A stretch of DNA of 64,000 bases from Actinomadura sp. NAK00032 (GTDB lineage: Bacteria; Actinomycetota; Actinomycetes; Streptosporangiales; Streptosporangiaceae), in NCBI RefSeq assembly GCF_013364275.1, contig NZ_CP054932.1, positions 8,308,001-8,372,000 on the forward strand, read 5' to 3'. A model generated the notes under the pieces. The model searched no databases, had not been told where the DNA came from, and saw only the letters and a list, made by a program, of their open reading frames with translations. This document shows positions 57,756 to 64,000 of this stretch, piece after piece. A program made the translations under genes and the position numbers. Each line of letters starts with the position of its first letter. The first letter of the stretch is position 1.

Positions 57756-59111
57756 CTAGATACCGACCAGCGCCGTATGGATGTGGTCATCGAGATCCGC
57801 CACGAAGGACTCTCGCCGCCACGCGCGCAACTCCAGACGCGCACGCCGCAACCGTTGAGCCGCCACTCGGCCCCGGGTTGCCGCAATGAGGTCGACGCAC
57901 TCGTGCAGCAATTCGGCCGCAGACTGCGGAGCCCCCGCGCCGGACGTGTGCAGCCGCGCGACCGCATGGTCAGTCAGGACGATCGCACGTTGGACGCTCT
58001 CACGTGACTGTTTGAGGGTCTCGGCTGACTCGGCCAGCCGGCGTTCAGCGCCCTCTGCCTCACCCAGAAAAATTCCGCAGACGCCCTCGAAACCGCGCAG
58101 CCGCCCCTTACTGAACGAGCCCGCCATGGGATCGTCGGCCGTGTCACCGTCAAGGTCGTGCCAGGCCAGATGCAGGGCCACCTCCGCATCGCGCCGTCGC
58201 ACAGGCTCTCCCCGCACGGCCATCTCGGCCTGTAGCGCGTGCGCCCGCGCTCGCATGAGACGGCTTTCGCCACGGAGCGCATCCTGAACGGCGCCGTCTG
58301 CGATGCGCCGCGCGCGTCTGACATCGCCGGTGGAGTAGTAGACGACCATCGTCTGGCTGGAGCGGATCAGCGCCCGCTCCGACGGATCCGTTCCAGCCGC
58401 GACTTCGACCGCTTGGGCATACATGTTCAGCGCGGCCACATCATCATGGGTCTCGAACGCCAGACGGGCGGCCAATCCGAAGGTGCATGCGGCGACCGAC
58501 CGCAGCCGAGAACTGAGCTGCGCAGGATGATCGCCGAGCAGCAGATGCCGACATGCCTCAACGGCGGCCGCCTGAGCCAAATAAAGGCGCATGAACGGTA
58601 CTGTGCCGATCCGCCGGTCGACTGACCGGGTCGACTCGGCCAGTGCGTCAAGTAGGGAGAGGCTCAGGGACTCCGGCCGGGCGAGGACGCCAGCCAGTTC
58701 GTCATGCACCGGCGCGCCGAGAAAGGCCAGCAAGTGCGTGCCCGTGTCAGTGACGGCGGCGCTGACCGTGCCCGCGATCTCCTCGAGCCGCTCGGGGATC
58801 GTCCCCATCAAGGCGAGCGTGTCCAGCAATTCTCGGAAGTCTGAGCCGGGCCCGAGGGCCACCGATCCGGTGGACGTACGAGCGTAGGTGTGCGCGAGGA
58901 GCAACTGGTACTGCTCGTCCGGGACACTGGCGGCCGACTCCCAGCGGCCGATCGTACGCCGGATGCTGCTCAACTGCGCGGCGCCGATGCGCTTGATACG
59001 AAGCGTCCGAGCATGGAAACGCAATTGTGTGGCCAATTCGGTCCACGACCAGCCTCTCACGGTGCGCAGCTTGCGCAGTGAGCGCGCCCCGGCTTTGCGC
59101 TGCCCGTCCAT
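57756..59111 (-). CDS. HTH-TPR transcriptional regulator near the graspetide genes
   Basis: A 451-residue protein with an N-terminal XRE-like helix-turn-helix (about 10-60: LRKLRTVRGWSWTELATQLR, AAQLSSIRRTIGRWESAASV) and a long helical region of TPR-like repeats (about 80-440, for example ALNMYAQAVEVAAGTDPSER). Proteins of this design are common regulators of actinobacterial secondary-metabolite genes, sometimes responding to peptides. It lies 24 bp after the SLOG-like gene on the same strand, and both are divergent from the operon leading to the RiPP genes, so control of that operon is plausible. Confidence 0.8.
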   Translation of the reverse strand: MDGQRKAGARSLRKLRTVRGWSWTELATQLRFHARTLRIKRIGAAQLSSIRRTIGRWESAASVPDEQYQLLLAHTYARTSTGSVALGPGSDFRELLDTLALMGTIPERLEEIAGTVSAAVTDTGTHLLAFLGAPVHDELAGVLARPESLSLSLLDALAESTRSVDRRIGTVPFMRLYLAQAAAVEACRHLLLGDHPAQLSSRLRSVAACTFGLAARLAFETHDDVAALNMYAQAVEVAAGTDPSERALIRSSQTMVVYYSTGDVRRARRIADGAVQDALRGESRLMRARAHALQAEMAVRGEPVRRRDAEVALHLAWHDLDGDTADDPMAGSFSKGRLRGFEGVCGIFLGEAEGAERRLAESAETLKQSRESVQRAIVLTDHAVARLHTSGAGAPQSAAELLHECVDLIAATRGRVAAQRLRRARLELRAWRRESFVADLDDHIHTALVGI

Positions 59112-59135
59112 TCCCCAAGTACACCATTGCGAACC

Positions 59136-59621
59136 TCACACAGGCAGGACCAATCGCGGTTTGTCATGGTTTGCCGCATAGTCGAGGGTGTACCAGGTAC
59201 CGCTGGTGTTCGTGCCTCGGCGCGGGAAACCTATGACAAAACCACTGCGGTCGACCATCCAGCGGTTGCGAGCGAAGTAGCCCGCTCTCTCTAGCGGCCC
59301 GCCAAGTTCGATCAGCCCGGCAAGACGGCCCGATTTCCGGACGGCCGCGATCGCATCACGGGCGTCAGCCGGCTGATCGGCGACCTTGGCCGGGACGGCG
59401 ACCATGAGTTCGGCCTCGGTCTCATCAGCCAGCCAGAGCAGGGCAAGTGAGTCGATGCCGGAGGCCCCGCCAAGGTGGAAGCGGACGCCGGGCAGCGCGA
59501 ACGGGCCGACATATTCCTCGAATATCGCCCGATACTCGACAATGGCGCGGTGCGCCGTCGAGCGCGTGCCAGTGATCGTCACGGCCTGTGGCATGCCCGT
59601 CCCAATGTCACCAGATGCCAT
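59136..59621 (-). CDS. SLOG/Rossmann-type nucleotide-binding protein
   Basis: A 161-residue protein with a DprA/LOG-like Rossmann pattern: AVTITGTRSTAHRAIVEYRA at the N-terminus, HLGGASGIDSLALLWLADET in the middle (glycine-rich GGASGID loop), then LMVAVPAKVADQ. SLOG domains bind nucleotides or derived ligands and often act as sensors. Start uncertain: 59621 (used), with GAAGGGAG directly before it, or 59594, which begins right at the fold. Divergent from the ATPase gene at 59803; first gene of a two-gene unit with the HTH-TPR regulator. Confidence 0.7.
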   Translation of the reverse strand: MASGDIGTGMPQAVTITGTRSTAHRAIVEYRAIFEEYVGPFALPGVRFHLGGASGIDSLALLWLADETEAELMVAVPAKVADQPADARDAIAAVRKSGRLAGLIELGGPLERAGYFARNRWMVDRSGFVIGFPRRGTNTSGTWYTLDYAANHDKPRLVLPV

Positions 59622-59707
59622 CTCCCTTCGCCCCCGCAAGCCCGGTTCACTCGGTCGCATGGAAGGACTCACAAGCTTGCCACGTGCGGGGAGTCATGGG
59701 ACTGGGT

Positions 59708-59752
59708 GCAGTCCTCCGTCCCAAGAGACAGAGAAGCGCGGCCCAGGACTGC
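59708..59752. promoter_or_regulatory. Inverted repeat in the divergent promoter region
   Basis: GCAGTCCT (59708-59715) and AGGACTGC (59745-59752), perfect 8-bp arms 29 bp apart, 51 bp before the ATPase start. Candidate regulator site or leader hairpin. Confidence 0.4.
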
Positions 59753-59802
59753 GCTGCAACACCGCTCCCCGAGGCATTAGCCCGACGATGGAGGTCGGAC
59801 CC

Positions 59803-60345
59803 ATGGGAGATGTTACGGGCAAGCCGCTGGAGGAGTTGGCGGTCCAACTCGGGCAGCGCGGGTGCCGGGCGGAGGTGCGCCGGGGGACGTTCGACGTCAC
59901 TTTTCGGGCGGCTCCGACGGTTCCGGCGCGGGTGCGGTCGCTGGTGGAGCTGCGACTTGCGGAGGCGGGGCTGGCCCGGATCAGCGATGACCTGACGCTG
60001 ATCGCCAGTGAGCTCGTTGCGAACGCGGTGCAGTACGCGCCGGAACCGGAGATCCGGGTGCGGCTCACGCGCGAGCCCGGCGCGGTAGTGCTGGCCGTGT
60101 GGGACTCCTCGGACACCGAGCCCACGCCCAAGCGCACGTTGGAACCGACCTCTGAGGACGTGGCCCCCGACGCCGAGGCGCTTGACCTGGGACACGACGC
60201 CGGAACGGGTGGACGTGGGTTGCCAATCGTCGCGGCCATGTGTGAGTCCTGTGGGGTTACGCCGACCGAGCCGCGTGGGAAGTGGGTGTGGGCACGGTAC
60301 GCCACGGCCACGGTTCCGTCCGCGCGCGCGTCTTCACCGAGGTAG
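59803..60345 (+). CDS. Anti-sigma-kinase-like ATP-binding protein (HATPase_c)
   Basis: A 180-residue GHKL ATPase of the RsbW-like type abundant in actinobacteria. N-box: LTLIASELVANAVQYAPEPE; G1: VWDSSDTEPT (acidic, degenerate); G2: DAGTGGRGLPIVAAMCESCG; C-terminal KWVWARYATAT. About 45 residues precede the domain. It may be an anti-sigma factor or simple regulator of the genes that follow. The ATG at 59803 has GGAGG eight bases upstream; an earlier in-frame ATG lacks this. Four bases separate it from the next gene. Confidence 0.83.
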   Translation: MGDVTGKPLEELAVQLGQRGCRAEVRRGTFDVTFRAAPTVPARVRSLVELRLAEAGLARISDDLTLIASELVANAVQYAPEPEIRVRLTREPGAVVLAVWDSSDTEPTPKRTLEPTSEDVAPDAEALDLGHDAGTGGRGLPIVAAMCESCGVTPTEPRGKWVWARYATATVPSARASSPR

Positions 60346-60349
60346 GGCC

Positions 60350-60736
60350 ATGGTGGACGGCACGGAGCTTGCGCGGTGGGCTGAGGGCAACCATCCCGGC
60401 TGGACCGTTGTGTGGGGTGCGTACAACCGGGAGTTCACCGCTTGGACGTTGTGGAGCGGCGAATTGCTCGTGGTGGCCGCTCCGGACACCCATTCGCTGT
60501 CCATCGCCGTCCGCAACGCCGAGCAGCGTGCCATCGAAACCATGGCGCGCACGTCCGTCGGCACCCGGCGAAGCGGGCCTTTGCCCAGCCTGCCGTCACT
60601 TGGACTCCACGGCCTCGGGACACCTGGTCACCCTCCTCCGAAGCCCCCTGCGGAGGAGGGTCCCCCGGGACAGGACGTCCCGGGGCCGTGGTCTGTACCG
60701 GCCCGACTCGAACTGGTCGCGGCCGTCCGCACATAG
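60350..60736 (+). CDS. Small hypothetical protein whose 3' part runs through tandem hairpins
   Basis: A 128-residue protein. Residues 1-75 look like a small folded domain (ELARWAEGNHPGWTVVWGAY, TAWTLWSGELLVVAAPDTHS, AVRNAEQRAIETM). From about residue 90 the sequence is Pro/Gly-rich (GHPPPKPPAEEGPPGQDVPG) because the frame crosses two perfect DNA hairpins; this part may be an extension past a lost stop. No family function is known. It lies between the ATPase gene and the RiPP precursor on the same strand. Confidence 0.65.
   Translation: MVDGTELARWAEGNHPGWTVVWGAYNREFTAWTLWSGELLVVAAPDTHSLSIAVRNAEQRAIETMARTSVGTRRSGPLPSLPSLGLHGLGTPGHPPPKPPAEEGPPGQDVPGPWSVPARLELVAAVRT
60631..60685 (+). promoter_or_regulatory. 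Two strong tandem hairpins before the RiPP precursor
   Basis: CCCTCCTCCG-N10-CGGAGGAGGG (60631-60660) and CCCCGGGAC-N5-GTCCCGGGG (60663-60685), both perfect, end 103 bp before the precursor ATG. They could terminate or attenuate transcription from the upstream genes, or protect the precursor mRNA 5' end. Confidence 0.65.
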
Positions 60737-60788
60737 GGCTCCAAGAGCCACCGAACGGCGGCCGAAGCGCCGCCAGGAAGGGCAGTCG

Positions 60789-61052
60789 ATGACTCCACAG
60801 ACTCTCGACCTCGTGACGCACTCGCCGGACGGGGAGTCGCGCGGGCTGGCGTTCCGGGTCGGGGACATCTTTCCCATGGACCCGGCGCTCGACCAATCGT
60901 CGCAACTGGACGCCGTCGCGACCGAGGCCCGTCCGTGGGGACTGCGATTCCTGGTCGTGCCGCGCGCGGGCAAGCACGACAAGGGCACGTCCGAGTACAC
61001 CACCGGCTGCCAGGGCGACACCCAGCGTCCCGAAGACAAGGGGACGGACTGA
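60789..61052 (+). CDS. tgmA: Putative ATP-grasp-modified RiPP precursor (graspetide)
   Basis: An 87-residue peptide with the expected precursor design. Residues 1-55 form a leader that ends in RPWGLRFL (48-55), resembling the conserved recognition motif of ATP-grasp target peptides. The C-terminal 32 residues are hydrophilic and hold both ester partners: Thr67, Ser68, Thr71, Thr72, Thr78, Thr86 as nucleophiles and Asp64, Glu69, Asp77, Glu82, Asp83, Asp87 as acceptors (GTSEYTTGCQGDTQRPEDKG). One Cys (74) is present. The ATG has AGGAAGGGC upstream. It lies 3 bp before the ATP-grasp N-terminus. Confidence rests on context plus leader motif. Confidence 0.85.
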   Translation: MTPQTLDLVTHSPDGESRGLAFRVGDIFPMDPALDQSSQLDAVATEARPWGLRFLVVPRAGKHDKGTSEYTTGCQGDTQRPEDKGTD

Positions 61053-61055
61053 CAA

Positions 61056-61220
61056 ATGTCGGTGCTGATGCTGGCGCGCGACGGCGACAAGGTCGCCGAA
61101 CGGGTCGCCGAGGAGTCGCGGAACCAGCGTGGCGCAGGTGAACCCGTCGAGCTTCCCCGTTCGGCTTCCGATGGGTGCCTGTCTACACGGTTCGGGCTCC
61201 TGGACCGGACACCTCCGTGA
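61056..61220 (+). pseudogene. tgmB: Out-of-frame N-terminus of the ATP-grasp maturase
   Basis: An ATG three bases after the precursor stop opens a frame of 54 codons whose first 24 residues (SVLMLARDGDKVAERVAEES) look like the first strand and helix expected at the N-terminus of ATP-grasp peptide maturases. After about residue 24 the similarity jumps to the next frame, where AQVNPSSFPVRLPMG continues the family pattern. Removing one base near 61125 would fuse the two into a protein of about 318 residues, the usual family size. This indicates a one-base insertion, a sequencing error or a programmed shift. Confidence 0.65.
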
Positions 61221-62013
61221 CCGGGACGGCCTTGACGTCGAACTCGTCGGCATCAGCGCTGTCTGGCAGCGTGGCGCCACTCCGTTCGTGATGGACGAAC
61301 GCATGTCGTCCCCCGAACGCGCATTCGCCTACGGGGAGGCCAGGCGCGGGTTTGGAGGCGTACTGACCGCGCTCGGAAACTGCCTGTGGGTCAACGACCC
61401 GGTGGCGGCGGCGCGCGCCGAGTACAAACCGTTCCAGCTCGCCGAGGCGGCGCGGGTCGGGCTGGCGGTACCCGAGACGCTCATCACCTCAGATGCGCGG
61501 ACGGCCTACGACTGGGCGAGGGAACTCGGGCGTCCGATCGTGTACAAGCCCATGGACGGGGTCGTCCATGCCGACGAGGGGCGTGTGCGCCTCCTCTACA
61601 CCGCCCCCGTCACCGACCGGGAGAGCCTCCTCGATCCGGCGTTCGGACGTACTGCTCAAATGCTCCAGGAACGCGTACAAAAGGCGTTCGAAGCGCGCGT
61701 GACCGTGGTCGGCACCGAGGTGTTCGCGGTCCGGATCGACGCCAAAAGCAGTGCGGCCCAGGAGGACTGGCGGGCAGACTACGACGGCCTGGCGTACAGC
61801 ATCATCCATCTGCCGTTCGAGCTTCGGGCCAAGCTGCTGCGGCTGATGGCGCGGCTCGGATTGGTGTACGGGGCGTTCGACCTGATTCATGACGTCTCGG
61901 GCCGGTGGGTGTTCCTGGAGGTGAACCAGCGCGGCGAGTTCGGATGGATCGCCGACGTGACCGGTCTCGGGATCTATTCGGCCATGGCCGATCTCTTGGA
62001 GAAGGGCTCATGA
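61129..62013 (+). CDS. tgmB: ATP-grasp ribosomal peptide maturase (graspetide ligase), main frame
   Basis: A 294-residue open frame (GTG start) covering nearly all of an ATP-grasp enzyme of the microviridin/graspetide type, which activates Asp/Glu side chains of the precursor and joins them to Ser/Thr as esters. Visible parts: VNPSSFPVRLPMGACLHGSG, RAEYKPFQLAEAARVGLAVP (start of ATP-grasp), PIVYKPMDGVV (ATP Lys), MLQERVQKAFEARVTVVGTE, DLIHDVSGRWVFLEVNQRGE (metal-binding Asp, Glu, Asn). The first about 25 residues of the family lie in another frame upstream, so as it stands this product would be N-terminally truncated. Its stop overlaps the methyltransferase start. Confidence 0.88.
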   Translation: MAQVNPSSFPVRLPMGACLHGSGSWTGHLRDRDGLDVELVGISAVWQRGATPFVMDERMSSPERAFAYGEARRGFGGVLTALGNCLWVNDPVAAARAEYKPFQLAEAARVGLAVPETLITSDARTAYDWARELGRPIVYKPMDGVVHADEGRVRLLYTAPVTDRESLLDPAFGRTAQMLQERVQKAFEARVTVVGTEVFAVRIDAKSSAAQEDWRADYDGLAYSIIHLPFELRAKLLRLMARLGLVYGAFDLIHDVSGRWVFLEVNQRGEFGWIADVTGLGIYSAMADLLEKGS

Positions 62014-63149
62014 ACAACACTGAGGAACTGGGCGCTTCGCTCGGCGTCGGCGGGAAGTGGCTGGAGGCAATGCGGGCCGTCCCCCGCGAGCTCTTCGTCC
62101 CGGACATCGGCCTGGCCTGCCCCGAAGGCGGTACCGGCTACCCGATCGACCGCCGGGCTCGTCCTGAAGAGTGGTTGGGTGCCGTGTACTCCGACACTGC
62201 GATCATCACCCAGCGCGAAGACGGCAAGGGCGACCCGCTGAAGGTCTCGGACGGATTGGCGTCCAGCTCGATCTCCGCGCCTGGCATCGCTTTCCAATGC
62301 CTGGAGCTGCTCGCCCCGCGCGACCATGATCGCGTCCTAGAAATCGGTACGGGCACCGGCTACACAGCCGCCGTCCTGTCAGCACGTGTCGGCGACAAGA
62401 ACGTCACCACCGTGGAAGTGGACGCCGAGATCGCAAGGCAGGCCGCAGCCAACCTCGCAGAAGCCGAGTTCGCACCGACTCTCGTCGTGGGAGATGGCCG
62501 GGCCGGGTTTCCAGGCAACGCGCCATACGACCGCGTGCACGTGACCGCGGCCGTTGCCGAGGTCCCCTTCACCTGGGTCGAGCAGACTCGGCCCGGCGGC
62601 GTCATCGTGGCGCCGTGGCAGCCCCTTCGCAGCCACGGTCTGCTCACGCGGCTGACCACGACCCGCGACGGTGCGTACGGGCGGTTCCACGGGCCCGCCG
62701 GGTACATGATGTTGCGTTCCCATCGCGCTGAGCTGGTCTGGCGGTTCCGCGACGAGGACGACGCCGACGTGACGGCGACCACGTTGGATCCCCGTACCGT
62801 CTTCGCGGCCGGGCCGGGTCTCCAACTCGCCACCGTGGCGCTGGCGCCTGGCCTGGCGTACTGGGAGAAGCACTTCGACGACGGGTCCTTCTCACTGCTG
62901 CTGTTCGTGGTCGGCGACCCGGAAGGGCCGTGGGCCGCCTGCGACTGGGAGCCCGGACACGACCACTACGCAGTCACTCAGTACGGCGAACGACGGCTGT
63001 GGGACGAGTTGGAGGACGCCTTCGAGTGGTGGGTCCGGCATGGCGAGCCCGGCGTTGACCGGTTCGGGCTGACGGTCGCGCCTGAAGGCGACAGGCTGTG
63101 GCTGGACGAGCCAAGTCGCCTGATCAGCGACCGGTGCTGCCGTCTATGA
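62010..63149 (+). CDS. tgmC: PIMT-like methyltransferase of the ATP-grasp peptide system
   Basis: A 379-residue protein related to protein-L-isoaspartate O-methyltransferase. The N-terminal motif RELFVPDIGLACPEG and YSDTAIITQREDGK, SSSISAPGIAFQCLELL, SAM motif I at 109-118 in VLEIGTGTGYTAAVL, VTTVEVDAEIARQAAANL and APYDRVHVTAAVAEVPFTWV fit PIMT-like enzymes. About 150 extra C-terminal residues are typical of the versions found beside ATP-grasp peptide ligases. In studied relatives the enzyme methylates an Asp of the cyclised peptide, leading to aspartimide. It overlaps the ligase gene by four bases (ATGA). Confidence 0.9.
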   Translation: MNNTEELGASLGVGGKWLEAMRAVPRELFVPDIGLACPEGGTGYPIDRRARPEEWLGAVYSDTAIITQREDGKGDPLKVSDGLASSSISAPGIAFQCLELLAPRDHDRVLEIGTGTGYTAAVLSARVGDKNVTTVEVDAEIARQAAANLAEAEFAPTLVVGDGRAGFPGNAPYDRVHVTAAVAEVPFTWVEQTRPGGVIVAPWQPLRSHGLLTRLTTTRDGAYGRFHGPAGYMMLRSHRAELVWRFRDEDDADVTATTLDPRTVFAAGPGLQLATVALAPGLAYWEKHFDDGSFSLLLFVVGDPEGPWAACDWEPGHDHYAVTQYGERRLWDELEDAFEWWVRHGEPGVDRFGLTVAPEGDRLWLDEPSRLISDRCCRL

Positions 63150-63624
63150 GTTCGCGGAGGATGTCGGCGTGGCCTGCGTGGCGGCCGGTTTCCTCGATCA
63201 TGTGGGTCAGTGCCCAGCGGAGGGTGGGAGCGGGGCGTCCCGGACGGGGGCGAGGGACCGGGGCGGCCATGTCGGTGCAGCCGTCGAGCAGTTCGTTCGC
63301 ACGGTCGACCGTCTCTCGGTAGCGGCCGACGACGTCCGACACGGTGTCCGCCGGTGCCGCCTTGAAGGTCGCCTGCCAGTTGGTGACGTCCTCTCCCAGG
63401 AACAGCGAGGCTTCGACGGACGTCAGGTGGTTGAGCAGGCCGAGCAGGTTCGTGCCGGACGGCACCATGGCCGTTCGCGCCTGCGGTTCGGGGGCACCTT
63501 CGACCTTCGCGGCGATCGAGGTCCGGAGGTAGTCGAGGAATCCGCGCAGGACCTCCGCCTCGCTGTTTCCCGTGCGGGGCGGCGGGTTGTCGCGGCGGCG
63601 CTTGCGGCCGGTCGTGGTGGGCAT
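63124..63624 (-). CDS. DinB family protein (DUF664)
   Basis: A 166-residue four-helix metal-binding protein of the DinB/DUF664 group: EAEVLRGFLDYLRTSIAAKV, GLLNHLTSVEASLFLGEDVT (first His), TLRWALTHMIEETGRHAGHA (second and third His). Family members are often mycothiol- or bacillithiol-dependent transferases. The ATG at 63624 gives a family-like start after a short basic segment. It overlaps the convergent methyltransferase gene by 26 bp, so the 3' ends are antisense to each other. Confidence 0.85.
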   Translation of the reverse strand: MPTTTGRKRRRDNPPPRTGNSEAEVLRGFLDYLRTSIAAKVEGAPEPQARTAMVPSGTNLLGLLNHLTSVEASLFLGEDVTNWQATFKAAPADTVSDVVGRYRETVDRANELLDGCTDMAAPVPRPRPGRPAPTLRWALTHMIEETGRHAGHADILRELIDGSTGR

Positions 63625-63731
63625 GCGTCCAGCCTCGCCAGTTCGGCGCGGTCGGGCACGAAGGTTTGCTGTTCCGGCAAACGCGGACGAGCCCCGGGCC
63701 GCTGCGGTCCGGGGCTCGTTCGGAAGACAGG

Positions 63732-64000
63732 TCAGATCAGGCCGAGCTTGCGGACGGCGTCGCGCTCCTCCGACAGCTCGTTGACGGAGGCGTCGATCCG
63801 GGCGCGCGAGAAGTCGTCGATCTCCAGGCCCTGGACGATCTCCCACTTGCCGTCCTTGGTGGTGACCGGGAAGGACGAGATGAGGCCCTCCGAGACGCCG
63901 TAGGAGCCGTCCGACACGACCGCCATGGACGTCCAGTCGCCCTCGGCGGTGCCGTTCACCCAGGTGTGGACGTGGTCGATCGCGGCGGACGCGGCGGAGG
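63732..64000 (-). CDS. mdh: Malate dehydrogenase, C-terminal part (truncated by window edge)
   Basis: The last about 89 residues of an NAD-dependent malate dehydrogenase of the actinobacterial/cytosolic type: AIDHVHTWVNG, then SMAVVSDGSYGVSEGLISSF, KWEIVQGLEIDDFSRARIDA and a C-terminus ERDAVRKLGLI. The enzyme oxidises malate to oxaloacetate in the TCA cycle. The reading frame is open to the window end, so the start and the nucleotide-binding domain lie outside. Confidence 0.93.
   Translation of the reverse strand, partial: SAASAAIDHVHTWVNGTAEGDWTSMAVVSDGSYGVSEGLISSFPVTTKDGKWEIVQGLEIDDFSRARIDASVNELSEERDAVRKLGLI

Overview
The window is uniformly very GC-rich, gene-dense bacterial chromosome. 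Its gene content points to a filamentous actinobacterium, most likely Actinomadura or a relative in Streptosporangiales (an inference from gene content, not from a marker gene). Supporting features are a conservon operon (cvnABCD plus a GAF protein), a DUF574-type methyltransferase, a class F sortase, a mycothiol-type MDMPI protein, several GTG/TTG starts and leaderless-looking TANNNT starts. No rRNA, tRNA, CRISPR array, phage or transposase was recognised.

Layout. 0-6 kb: TPM-like secreted protein, short SPFH protein, a NarL-type two-component pair transcribed convergently, and a CBS protein followed by an ArsB/NhaD-type permease. 6-12.5 kb: an LpdA-like flavoprotein, a gamma-glutamylcyclotransferase-like protein, purine nucleoside phosphorylase overlapping a PGM2-like (phosphopentomutase-type) mutase, a PH-like membrane protein and adenosine deaminase. 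12.5-20 kb: cupin, a DrrAB-type ABC exporter with a divergent TetR and a palindromic operator, DUF574 methyltransferase, class F sortase with a probable substrate, methyltransferase, XRE-cupin regulator and MOSC protein. 20.4-24.2 kb: the conservon. 24.2-30.2 kb: acyl-CoA dehydrogenase, an 866-bp AT-richer gap, a maltokinase-cap-like protein, MDMPI protein, two TetR regulators and a siderophore-interacting protein. 30.2-37.5 kb: a six-gene nucleoside uptake and salvage operon (bmp lipoprotein, ATPase, two permeases, cdd, deoA). 37.6-46.2 kb: M20 amidohydrolase, GCS2-type ligase, D-Ala-D-Ala carboxypeptidase, YihY/BrkB protein, 2'-5' RNA ligase-like protein, trpS and a CorC-like protein. 46.3-52.9 kb: galE-galK, then an Hsp90-like ATPase translationally coupled to a large TPR protein. 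53-57.5 kb: TetR, secreted protein, old-yellow-enzyme-type oxidoreductase and small hypotheticals. 57.7-63.1 kb: a probable graspetide RiPP locus. 63.1-64 kb: DinB-like protein and the 3' part of malate dehydrogenase.

The most interesting region is 57.7-63.1 kb. An 87-residue candidate precursor with a leader motif RPWGLRFL is followed by an ATP-grasp ligase and a PIMT-like methyltransferase. This is the gene set of ATP-grasp peptides whose esters are followed by Asp methylation or aspartimide formation. The ATP-grasp gene appears frameshifted near its 5' end: a convincing N-terminus starting 3 nt after the precursor stop lies in another frame from the rest of the protein. Two strong tandem hairpins precede the precursor, and a SLOG-like protein plus HTH-TPR regulator are divergent.

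Nucleoside metabolism is a second theme. The uptake operon feeds cytidine deaminase and thymidine phosphorylase; PNP, the PGM2-like mutase and adenosine deaminase elsewhere in the window would complete salvage to pentose 5-phosphates.
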